Shown piece after piece: positions 1 through 6,944 of a DNA stretch of 64,000 bases (position 1 is its first letter; every line of letters begins with the position of its first letter). Source of the DNA: M0108 sp937862735 (GTDB lineage Bacteria > Pseudomonadota > Gammaproteobacteria > Chromatiales > Chromatiaceae). The DNA is taken from NCBI GenBank assembly GCA_937862735.1, contig CALMDH010000030.1, forward strand, positions 7,828 to 71,827, given 5' to 3'. Under the pieces are notes generated by a model that saw only the letters and a program-made list of their open reading frames with translations, was not told where the DNA came from and made no database searches. The translations under genes and the position numbers were made by a program.

Positions 1-1006
1 GCAGCTCAAGGTCCACCTGGACTACGAGCAGGCGGCGCGCTACGGCGTGGCCCCCGGAGCCCTGCTGCGCAGCCTGTCGCACATGATCGAGGGCGAGCGG
101 ATCGCCCAGGTCATCGAGGGCAACCGGCGCTTCGACCTGGTGGTGCGACTGCCCGAGGCCGGACGGGGGCTCTACGACCTCAACAATCTGCCCATCGAGA
201 CCCCGGGCGGGCATGTCCCTCTCTCCACCCTGGCCCAGATCGAGGATGGCACCGGGCCCAACCAGGTCAGCCGCGAGAACGCCCGGCGCCGCATCGTCAT
301 CTCCGCCAACGCCAGCGGCGACATGTCGGCCATCGTCCGGGCGGTGCGCACCGAGCTTGCGGCCAGGCCCCTGCCCGAGGGCTATTCCACGGCCCTGGAG
401 GGTCAGTTCCAGGCCCAGGAGGAGGCGGCCCGCCTGATCGCGCTGCTGGCCCTGGTCTCGCTCGCCCTGATCTTTCTGGTGCTCTATGGCCGCTACCGCT
501 CCACGGTGCTGACCCTGATCGTCATGGGCAACATCCCGCTGGCCCTGGTAGGCAGCGTCGCCGCCCTGTGGATCTCCGGTCAGCCCCTGTCGGTGGCGGC
601 CCTGGTGGGCTTCATCACCCTGACCGGCATCGCCACCCGCAACGGCATCCTCAAGATCTCCCACTTCGTCAACCTGTGTGCCTTCGAGGGGGAGCGCTTT
701 GGCAGGCCCATGATCGTGCGCGGCTCGCTGGAGCGCCTGACCCCCGTCCTGATGACCGCCCTGGTGGCCGCCTTCGCCCTGGTGCCGCTCCTGCTCGGGG
801 CCGACGCCCCCGGCAAGGAGATCCTGCACCCGGTGGCGGTGGTGATCTTCGGTGGGCTCATCAGCTCCACCCTGCTCGACACCGTGCTGACCCCGGTCAT
901 GTTCTGGCGCTGGGGCGAGAAGCCGCTGGAGCGGCTGTTGGCGGCCCGGGAGGGTGGACAGGCCGGGATTCCCGGCGAGTCGGCCAAGGCGGCGGAGAGT
1001 TTCTGA
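1..1006 (+). CDS. Heavy-metal RND efflux pump, C-terminal part (partial at window start)
   Basis: Inner-membrane resistance-nodulation-division pump of the CzcA/CusA type, which exports metal ions by proton antiport as part of a tripartite complex. The frame is open from position 2, so the gene starts upstream of the window; about 334 C-terminal residues are present. Visible are the end of the periplasmic porter domain (QVSRENARRR) and the last five membrane helices, including GFITLTGIATRNGIL, typical of this family. A small exported protein follows 49 bp later and then a copper-type P1B ATPase, so Cu/Ag is the most likely substrate; this is inference from context. It is distinct from the complete RND pump at 43493-46717. 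Confidence 0.9.
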   Translation, partial: QLKVHLDYEQAARYGVAPGALLRSLSHMIEGERIAQVIEGNRRFDLVVRLPEAGRGLYDLNNLPIETPGGHVPLSTLAQIEDGTGPNQVSRENARRRIVISANASGDMSAIVRAVRTELAARPLPEGYSTALEGQFQAQEEAARLIALLALVSLALIFLVLYGRYRSTVLTLIVMGNIPLALVGSVAALWISGQPLSVAALVGFITLTGIATRNGILKISHFVNLCAFEGERFGRPMIVRGSLERLTPVLMTALVAAFALVPLLLGADAPGKEILHPVAVVIFGGLISSTLLDTVLTPVMFWRWGEKPLERLLAAREGGQAGIPGESAKAAESF

Positions 1007-1055
1007 TCGTTCAACCATCGGCCCCGAAGGGGCCCCAACCACACGCGGTGCAATC

Positions 1056-1475
1056 ATGAATAAGACAAATCTCATCACCCCCTTGGTTGCCGCGCTGCTC
1101 CTGGGGGCAGGCGGCGCCTTGGCCCATGACGATGCCTATCTGGACTCGGTGGCGGCACCCAACGGCGGGCAGTTGCGTATGGCCGGTCCCTACCACTACG
1201 AGCTGGTCCTGGCCAAGGAGGGCGGCGAGCCGCAGGAGCGCCCGATCCTGGTCTACGTCACCGACCACGCCGGGCAGGCGATCCCCACCTTTGGTGCGAC
1301 CGGCACGGCCACCCTCCTGTCCAGCCAGGGCAGGGTCACGGCCACCCTCGCCCCCGACGGCGATAACCGCATGAAGGGCACAGCGGCCTATGCGGCGACC
1401 CCTGGCATGAAGGCCGTGGTCGGCATCGTGCTGGCCGGCAAGGAGGCAGTACAGGCGCGCTTCACGCCGAAGTGA
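1056..1475 (+). CDS. Small exported protein of metal-efflux operon
   Basis: A 139-residue protein with a clear signal peptide (residues 1-23, ending GGALA) and a mature part beginning HDDAYLDSV. I chose the ATG that directly precedes the signal peptide; the longer frame to 954 would run back into the RND gene. It has no further membrane segment or Cys pairs. The pattern (a short periplasmic, beta-rich protein next to CzcA/CusA genes) is common in metal-resistance loci, where such proteins are thought to bind or hand over metal, but I cannot name the family. It lies between the RND pump and the P1B ATPase in the same direction, probably one operon. Confidence 0.75.
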   Translation: MNKTNLITPLVAALLLGAGGALAHDDAYLDSVAAPNGGQLRMAGPYHYELVLAKEGGEPQERPILVYVTDHAGQAIPTFGATGTATLLSSQGRVTATLAPDGDNRMKGTAAYAATPGMKAVVGIVLAGKEAVQARFTPK

Positions 1476-1547
1476 GGCCGCCTGGCAACGCCGCTGAAAA
1501 CACGCCGGCGATCTTCACCCGGTCGCCAGCCTTGATGGGGAAATGTC

Positions 1548-3758
1548 ATGAACGATACAGGACATGCCCGCGGGGCAAATCATCACGAGCATCGGAAGTT
1601 CGATCTGGAGCGGGAGCACTATCGGCAACCGGTGACCCCCGCTGCACCGGCCGCCGACGGTACGATTTACACCTGCCCGATGCATCCGGAGATTCGCCAG
1701 CCGACGCCGGGCAACTGCCCCAAATGCGGCATGACCCTGGAGCCGATGCTGCCGGAGGCGGGGGAGGGCGAAAACCCCGAACTTGCGGACTTCCGCCACC
1801 GTTTCTGGTGGACGCTGCCGCTGACGGTCCTGGTTACCCTGATCGCCATGTCGGGGGGCCTGTTCGATGGCCTGCTCGGTGCCGCCCGCCCCTGGGTGGA
1901 GCTCGCCCTGGGTACGCCCGTCGTTCTGTGGTCGGGCTGGCCTTTCTTCGTGCGCGGCGTGCAGTCGGTAAAGAACCGCAGTCCGAACATGTGGACCCTG
2001 ATCGGACTGGGCACGGGCGCGGCCTACCTCTACAGTCTGGTGGCCGTTGTACTGCCCGGCATCTTTCCGCCATCCTTCCAAGTGGACGGCCAGTTTGCCC
2101 TGTATTTCGAGGCCGCGGCCGTGATCGTCTCGCTCACGCTCCTGGGCCAGGTGCTGGAACTCAAGGCGCGCTCGGAGACTGGGGCCGCCATCAAGGCGCT
2201 GCTCAGGCTGGCGCCGAAGACGGCGCGGCGCATCCGCGCTGACGACAGCGAAGAGGACATCCCCCTGACCCATGTGCATCCCGGCGACCGCCTGCGGGTG
2301 CGACCGGGCGAGAAGGTCCCGGTCGATGGCGTCGTCTTGGCGGGGAGCAGCGCCGTGGATGAGTCCATGCTGACGGGCGAGCCGATCCCGGTGAGCAAGG
2401 CTGCCGGCGACAAGTTGATTGGCGCCACCCTCAACACCAGCGGCGCCCTGGTGATGCGGGCCGAGAAGGTCGGCGCCCAGACGGTGCTCGCCCAGATCGT
2501 GGAGATGGTTGCGCAGGCGCAGCGCTCGCACGCCCCCATGCAGCGCATGGCCGACCGTGTGGCAGGCTGGTTCGTGCTCGGCGTCGTGGCCATCGCGCTC
2601 CTGACCTTTTTCGGCTGGGGGTTCTTCGGCCCGCAGCCGAGCTGGGCCTACGGCCTGATCAATGCGGTGGCCGTGCTGATCATCGCCTGCCCCTGCGCGC
2701 TTGGGCTGGCCACGCCCATGTCGATCATGGTCGCCACCGGCAAGGCGGCGACCCATGGCGTGCTGTTCCGCGATGCGGCGGCCATCGAGACCCTGCGCAA
2801 GGTTGACACCCTCATCGTGGACAAGACCGGCACGCTCACCGCGGGTAGACCTGCCTTTCACGGCGCGGTCGCGGCTTCTGGCGGGAACGACGCCGAGGTC
2901 CTGCGCATGGCCGCCAGCCTCGATCAGGCCAGCGAGCATCCATTGGCGCAGACCATCGTGGCGGAGGCGCGTCGGCGCCAACTCACGCTCAGTACCCCCG
3001 AGGGCTTCGAATCCTCATCGGGCATCGGCGTGCGCGGCGTCGTCGATGGGCGAGATGTCGTGCTCGGCAATACCGTGCTGATGGAAGAAAACGGCGTCGA
3101 TTGGCATGCGTTGGAGCAGCAGGCCGAGACCCTGCGCCAGGAAGGTGCCAGCGTCATGTTCCTCTCCGTTGCCGGCAAGGCGGTCGGGCTCGTGGCGGTC
3201 TCCGATCCCGTCAAGGCGTCGACGCCGGAGGCATTGGATTTGCTCCGGGCCAGCGGCCTGTCCATCATCATGGCCACCGGCGATGGTGACACCACTGCCC
3301 GCGCCGTGGGTCGCAAGCTCGGCATCGATCAAGTCTTTGGCGAGGTCAAACCCAAGGATAAGGACGATCTGGTGGCCCGGCTCCAGGCGCAGGGACACAG
3401 GGTTGCCATGGCCGGCGACGGCATCAACGACGCGCCGGCGCTGGCACGCGCCGACGTCGGCATCGCCATGGGCACCGGCACCGACGTTGCCATGAACAGC
3501 GCCCAAGTCACGCTCGTGAAAGGGGACCTGCGAGGCATCGCCAGCGCGCGCCGGGTCTCGCTGGCGACCGTGCGCAACATGCGCCAGAACCTGCTGTTCG
3601 CACTCCTCTACAACGCCTTGGGGGTGCCGATCGCGGCCGGGGTGCTCTACCCTCTGACCGGGATGTTGCTATCCCCCCTGATCGCGGCCTTGGCGATGAG
3701 CTTCAGCTCAGTCTCGGTGGTGACCAACGCCTTGCGGTTGCGTCAGGCAACCGTCTGA
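1548..3758 (+). CDS. copA: Copper/silver-translocating P1B-type ATPase
   Basis: ATP-driven exporter of Cu(I)/Ag(I) across the inner membrane, 736 residues. The N-terminus is His-rich (NHHEH) and is followed by a short heavy-metal-binding domain YTCPMHPEIRQPTPGNCPKC (residues 41-60). This domain replaces the usual HMA domains and is typical of the SilP/CopA-like subgroup. P-type hallmarks are in order: TGE (actuator), the intramembrane CPC (about residue 381), DKTGT phosphorylation site (about 424), SEHPLA, GDGIND (about 622) and a C-terminal MSFSSVSVVTNALRL helix diagnostic of Cu pumps. It follows the exported protein by 72 bp. A regulator for it is not visible nearby. Confidence 0.93.
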   Translation: MNDTGHARGANHHEHRKFDLEREHYRQPVTPAAPAADGTIYTCPMHPEIRQPTPGNCPKCGMTLEPMLPEAGEGENPELADFRHRFWWTLPLTVLVTLIAMSGGLFDGLLGAARPWVELALGTPVVLWSGWPFFVRGVQSVKNRSPNMWTLIGLGTGAAYLYSLVAVVLPGIFPPSFQVDGQFALYFEAAAVIVSLTLLGQVLELKARSETGAAIKALLRLAPKTARRIRADDSEEDIPLTHVHPGDRLRVRPGEKVPVDGVVLAGSSAVDESMLTGEPIPVSKAAGDKLIGATLNTSGALVMRAEKVGAQTVLAQIVEMVAQAQRSHAPMQRMADRVAGWFVLGVVAIALLTFFGWGFFGPQPSWAYGLINAVAVLIIACPCALGLATPMSIMVATGKAATHGVLFRDAAAIETLRKVDTLIVDKTGTLTAGRPAFHGAVAASGGNDAEVLRMAASLDQASEHPLAQTIVAEARRRQLTLSTPEGFESSSGIGVRGVVDGRDVVLGNTVLMEENGVDWHALEQQAETLRQEGASVMFLSVAGKAVGLVAVSDPVKASTPEALDLLRASGLSIIMATGDGDTTARAVGRKLGIDQVFGEVKPKDKDDLVARLQAQGHRVAMAGDGINDAPALARADVGIAMGTGTDVAMNSAQVTLVKGDLRGIASARRVSLATVRNMRQNLLFALLYNALGVPIAAGVLYPLTGMLLSPLIAALAMSFSSVSVVTNALRLRQATV

Positions 3759-3918
3759 ACTGCGGGAACCATGCGCAGGAGGCGCAGGCCCAGGATACCC
3801 GGAAGAATGGGTCGAGGTCTTTCCTTTTGCCCGAAGGCCCGTACCCTGGACATAGCGGAATTCAGCTTACCGAAGCCATCGGGATAGGCGGGATAGGCCG
3901 AGATAGGGAAATCGGCCC

Positions 3919-4206
3919 TCAAGTGCGGTCCTTCCAGTAGCCAGGTTGCCGTCTCAGGTGCATGACGGCCAGGATCTCAATGCCCGTGCCGTCGCGAAAG
4001 ATCACGGCATAGGGAAAGGTCTTGAGCTGGCACTTGCGGATGCCGGGCTCGACCTCTCGGTAGATGTGTGGGTGAAGCTCGATGCGACTCAGTGCCTCTG
4101 CGAGGCTGTTCAGGAACCGGCGGGCGAGTTCGAGACGCTTATCGCGGTAGAACTCGGCCGCGGCGTCCGCCTCAGCCAGGGCGTCAGGATGCCAGCGGGC
4201 TGTCAC
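3919..4206 (-). CDS. RelE/ParE-type toxin of a type II toxin-antitoxin system
   Basis: A 95-residue protein of the RelE/ParE superfamily: WHPDALAEADAAAEFYRDK, a central LARRFLNSLAEAL helix and the C-terminal strands FPYAVIFRDGTGIEILAVMHLRRQPGYW. ParE members poison gyrase and RelE members cleave mRNA; which applies here cannot be read from sequence. The GTG start at 4206 overlaps the antitoxin stop by 4 bp (GTGA), so the two are translationally coupled. The longer upstream frame is only read-through of the antitoxin gene in another frame. It probably stabilises the plasmid after segregation. Confidence 0.85.
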   Translation of the reverse strand: MTARWHPDALAEADAAAEFYRDKRLELARRFLNSLAEALSRIELHPHIYREVEPGIRKCQLKTFPYAVIFRDGTGIEILAVMHLRRQPGYWKDRT

Positions 4207-4436
4207 TGCCCGTACTTCGCCCGCAGTCCGGCCAGGGCTTGGTCTCCGGGGATCATAGTCACGGCCCCGCCGTCGATCTCCGCACAGCGACGCCGGATCT
4301 CGGTGCGCCAAGCCTCCGAGACCTCGAAATCGGGGCCCAGGTCCAGGCTCTCTAGCAGGGTCTCGGCGACCAGTGCCCGCGCGCTGGGGTCGAGCTGCAT
4401 GGCGTCGTTGATGATCTTCTGCGTGCTCGTCTTCAT
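4203..4436 (-). CDS. Antitoxin (addiction module component, PF09720-like)
   Basis: A 77-residue, acidic partner of the downstream toxin. It matches the 'addiction module component' antitoxin family: an N-terminal part (INDAMQLDPSARALVAETLLESL) followed by a toxin-wrapping tail (SEAWRTEIRRRCAEIDGG). The start ATG at 4436 was chosen because the family begins just before this region; the longer frame to 4553 adds an unrelated GC-rich tail. Its stop overlaps the toxin GTG start. The antitoxin-first order, 4-bp overlap and sizes all fit a type II module, and the antitoxin presumably autorepresses the pair. Confidence 0.83.
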   Translation of the reverse strand: MKTSTQKIINDAMQLDPSARALVAETLLESLDLGPDFEVSEAWRTEIRRRCAEIDGGAVTMIPGDQALAGLRAKYGQ

Positions 4437-4621
4437 CGCTGGGTTCTCTGTTGGATATCGGCGTCGGATCGGATCGTGTCGGCCAATTATGCCGCACCAC
4501 GGCGGTTGGGGCGGCGCCCATCGCCCGGCGGGTCGGTCAAACCGCCGCCCCAACTGTTACCTGACATCGCCTAGACCGAGGGCTTCCGCCAGTTCTCTGG
4601 TTTCGATGGTGCGGACGAAAC

Positions 4622-4642
4622 TGTCGCACAGGTCATGCGACA
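4622..4642. terminator. Hairpin downstream of resolvase gene
   Basis: Perfect 7-bp inverted repeat TGTCGCA / TGCGACA with a 7-nt loop, 14 bp beyond the stop of the minus-strand resolvase gene. It could serve as a weak terminator. The surrounding 4437-4655 stretch holds no convincing gene, although a 28-codon minus-strand stretch ending at about 4560 (SFVRTIETRELAEALGLGDV) reads like the tail of a lost gene. Confidence 0.35.
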
Positions 4643-4655
4643 AATTCCCTGGGGG

Positions 4656-5270
4656 TCAACCTCCGCCAAGCAGCTTCGCCCCGTCCGGCCGCAGTTCCCC
4701 CTTTGGCGACACATGCCGGTACAGGGTTTGCCGGGTCACGCCCAGCTCTTTGCACAGGTCGCCGACCTTGGTCTCGGGCTGCCCCATCGAGGCCATGGCC
4801 AGCCGCAGCTTGGCAGCGGTCATCTTGAACGGCCGTCCGCCCTTTCTGCCGCGAGCACGCGCCGAGGCCAACCCGGCAATCGTCCGCTCCGCGATAAGCT
4901 CGCGCTCGAACTCGGCCAGGGCGGCGAAGATCCCGAAGACCAGCTTGCCGGCGGCCGTGGTGGTGTCGATGGCGGCGCCGTGACCGGTGAGCACCTTCAG
5001 GCCCACGCCGCGGGCTGTCAGGTCGTGGACCGTGTTGACCAGGTGGCGCAGGTCGCGGCCCAGGCGGTCCAGCTTCCACAGGACCAGGGTGTCGCCCTCG
5101 CGCAGCGCCTTGATGCAGGCCGCCAACCCGGGGCGGTCTTCCCGTCGCCCCGAGGCCCGATCCTCGTAGAGGTGCGCCGGCGCCACCCCGGCGGCGATCA
5201 GTGCGTCGCGTTGCAGGTCGGTGGCTTGGGAGCCGTCCGCTTTCGAGACCCGCATGTAGCCCAGGAGCAT
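4656..5270 (-). CDS. tnpR: Tn3-family resolvase (serine recombinase)
   Basis: A 204-residue serine recombinase of the resolvase/invertase family, which resolves transposon cointegrates at a res site. The start MLLGYMRVSKADGSQ places the catalytic serine at residue 9 (RVS). Other hallmarks are DRASGRREDRPGL, LWKLDRLGRDLRHL, the GKLVFGIFAALAEFERELI long helix and a C-terminal helix-turn-helix (KVGDLCKELGVTRQTLYRHV). The upstream ORF extension to 5345 covers the res site and is not coding. No Tn3 transposase gene is present in the window, so the gene is either a transposon remnant or has been retained as a plasmid multimer-resolution system. Confidence 0.92.
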   Translation of the reverse strand: MLLGYMRVSKADGSQATDLQRDALIAAGVAPAHLYEDRASGRREDRPGLAACIKALREGDTLVLWKLDRLGRDLRHLVNTVHDLTARGVGLKVLTGHGAAIDTTTAAGKLVFGIFAALAEFERELIAERTIAGLASARARGRKGGRPFKMTAAKLRLAMASMGQPETKVGDLCKELGVTRQTLYRHVSPKGELRPDGAKLLGGG

Positions 5271-5279
5271 GTTTTCACC

Positions 5280-5401
5280 TGTCACATAAACAGTCGATTG
5301 GGTGACAATGTGGCCAACTCCTGGCTGGCCCCGGAAAAATGTCACTTAACACGTCATATATAGTAAGGCATACAAATGGCTGTCTTCTTAGTAATGTGAC
5401 A
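5280..5401. promoter_or_regulatory. res site of the resolvase
   Basis: Directly upstream of tnpR lie three sub-sites built on TGTCAC/GTGACA-type ends. The first spans 5280-5307 (28 bp, TGTCAC...GTGACA). The second starts at 5340 with TGTCAC and has an AT-rich centre TATATA. The third is 5381-5401 (TGTCTTCTTAGTAATGTGACA broken into 10-bp arms). Three spaced inverted sub-sites adjacent to tnpR is the standard res organisation; the AT-rich second site would be the crossover site if orientation follows Tn3. Confidence 0.65.
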
Positions 5402-5492
5402 AACGCGCCACCGGAAGGCGACCAAAGGTGCCTATGGAGACAAGTGCAGGTAGCAATTGACGAAAGCCGGCATTGTGGAACATGCTCCGGGC

Positions 5493-6116
5493 ATGGACAC
5501 AACCCAACAATCCATCCTTGATCTTGCGCGGACCCGCGGGCTGCTGCGTCCCCTGGATCTGACCGCCCACGGGCTGCCCCGGGTCTCGCTGACGCGGCTG
5601 GTCCGTCAGGGCCGACTCGCACGGGTCGGGCGCGGGCTCTACGCCCTCCCGGATCGCGAGGTGTCTGAGCACGCCGCCCTGGCCGAGGTCGCACGCATGG
5701 TCCCCCGAGCCGTGGTCTGCCTGCTTTCGGCCCTGCGCTTCCACGACATCACGACCCAGGCCCCCTTCGAGGTCTGGCTCGCCATCCCGAACAAGGCCCG
5801 CCCCCCGCGCCTGGCCAGCCTGCATCTCTCTGGTCCGCTGCGCATCGTGCGGTTCTCCGAAGCCGGCCTGACCGAGGGTGTCGAGGAGCGCCTGATCGAC
5901 GGGGTGCCGGTGCGCATCACCGGGGTGGCGAGGACCGTGGCGGACTGCTTCAAGTACCGCAACAAGATTGGGCTGGACGTGGCCCTAGAGGCGTTGAAGG
6001 ATGTTCTGGGCCGGGATGGCCAGGGGCGCCGGGCGGGCATCGACCAGATCTGGCGCTACGCCCAGCTCGGCCGGGTCGCCAACGTCATGCGCCCTTACCT
6101 GGAGGCCCTGACGTGA
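5493..6116 (+). CDS. AbiEi-type antitoxin/transcriptional regulator (orphan)
   Basis: A 207-residue protein of the AbiEi antitoxin family: N-terminal winged helix (SILDLARTRGLLRPLDL, LTRLVRQGRLARVGRGLYAL) followed by the antitoxin domain (VVCLLSALRFHDI, VPVRITGVARTVADCFKYRNKIGLDVALEAL). AbiEi normally neutralises the nucleotidyltransferase AbiEii (type IV toxin-antitoxin) and represses its own promoter. No AbiEii gene follows; the next genes are an unrelated TA pair, so it is an orphan or acts against a toxin elsewhere. The ATG at 5493 was preferred over the TTG at 5457 because family members start just before the winged helix. Confidence 0.82.
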   Translation: MDTTQQSILDLARTRGLLRPLDLTAHGLPRVSLTRLVRQGRLARVGRGLYALPDREVSEHAALAEVARMVPRAVVCLLSALRFHDITTQAPFEVWLAIPNKARPPRLASLHLSGPLRIVRFSEAGLTEGVEERLIDGVPVRITGVARTVADCFKYRNKIGLDVALEALKDVLGRDGQGRRAGIDQIWRYAQLGRVANVMRPYLEALT

Positions 6117-6232
6117 CCGGACCTGGCCGCGGTGGCTCGTCACCAGGATCAAGAGGGCGGTCCGTCTGATCATTCCCGATGCGGTACCCTGCATCATAGA
6201 GTCGAACCATAGGCGGACACTGAGGGCAGAAA

Positions 6233-6484
6233 ATGCACGAAGACCCCTTGTTACAACGCATTACGGTCAATCCGGGTATCTTCGGCGGCAAGCCGATCAT
6301 CCGCGGCCGGCGGCTGGCGGTGGAGCATGTGTTGGGGATGCTCGCAGCGGGCGACACCGCCGACACCTTGCTGGAGGGCTATCCCTGGCTGGAACTGGAG
6401 GACATCCTCGCCTGCCTGGCCTATGCCCATCGGCTGGTCGAGCATGAGCGGGTCGAGCCCTTGATCATCGATGCGGCGGCATGA
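6233..6484 (+). CDS. DUF433 antitoxin-like protein
   Basis: An 83-residue DUF433 protein with the family core RITVNPGIFGGKPIIRGRRLAVEHVLGMLAAGDTADTLL split over residues 9-47 and the helix LELEDILACLAYAHRL. DUF433 proteins carry a winged/helix-turn-helix-like fold and are the usual antitoxin partner of DUF5615 PIN-like proteins. Its stop overlaps the next gene's start by 4 bp (ATGA), as expected for a TA pair. Confidence 0.85.
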   Translation: MHEDPLLQRITVNPGIFGGKPIIRGRRLAVEHVLGMLAAGDTADTLLEGYPWLELEDILACLAYAHRLVEHERVEPLIIDAAA

Positions 6485-6831
6485 AGCTCCTGCTGGACAC
6501 CTGTGTCTGGGGTGGGGCCGCCGCAACCCTGACCGCAGCCGGGCACGACGTGCGCTGGATGGGCGAGACGCCGCCGGACCCGGGTGACACGGCGGTCTTA
6601 GGTCTCGCCTTTGACGAGAGCCGCGTGTTGATCACGCTCGACAAGGATTTCGGCGAATTGGCCATCGTCTACGGCAAGCCCCACTGCGGGATCATCCGGT
6701 TGGTGGACCTCCCGGCCCATCAGCAAGGGAGCTACTGCGTCACCGTCTTGGAGCGGTTCGTAGACGAACTGACTCGTGGCGCCATCCTGACGGTTACTTC
6801 ACAGCGGGTACGGATTCGCCCCGCGGATTGA
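6481..6831 (+). CDS. DUF5615 PIN-like toxin
   Basis: A 116-residue PIN-like protein (DUF5615). It begins MKLLLDTCVWGG, giving the first acidic residue of a PIN active site, and continues with LGLAFDESRVLITLDKDFGELA, which carries the second acidic cluster (LDKDFG). Such proteins are predicted Mg-dependent RNases paired with DUF433 antitoxins. It is translationally coupled to the antitoxin and ends 113 bp before the methyltransferase start. Confidence 0.85.
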   Translation: MKLLLDTCVWGGAAATLTAAGHDVRWMGETPPDPGDTAVLGLAFDESRVLITLDKDFGELAIVYGKPHCGIIRLVDLPAHQQGSYCVTVLERFVDELTRGAILTVTSQRVRIRPAD

Positions 6832-6944
6832 AAAGACCGCCGGTCCCAGGCAACCATCGAGCCCCGATCCAGGACCGCAACGCGGCGCAACCCAGCCGTT
6901 CGCCGTCGCCGGGGAAAGCCTCTCATTTTGGACAGGAACCTTCC

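Noticed and set aside
1515..2981. Long minus-strand ORF (488 codons) opposite the copper ATPase
   Set aside because: Composition is Arg/Gly/His-rich without domain features, and the plus strand carries all P-type ATPase motifs here. It is a shadow of a GC-rich gene.
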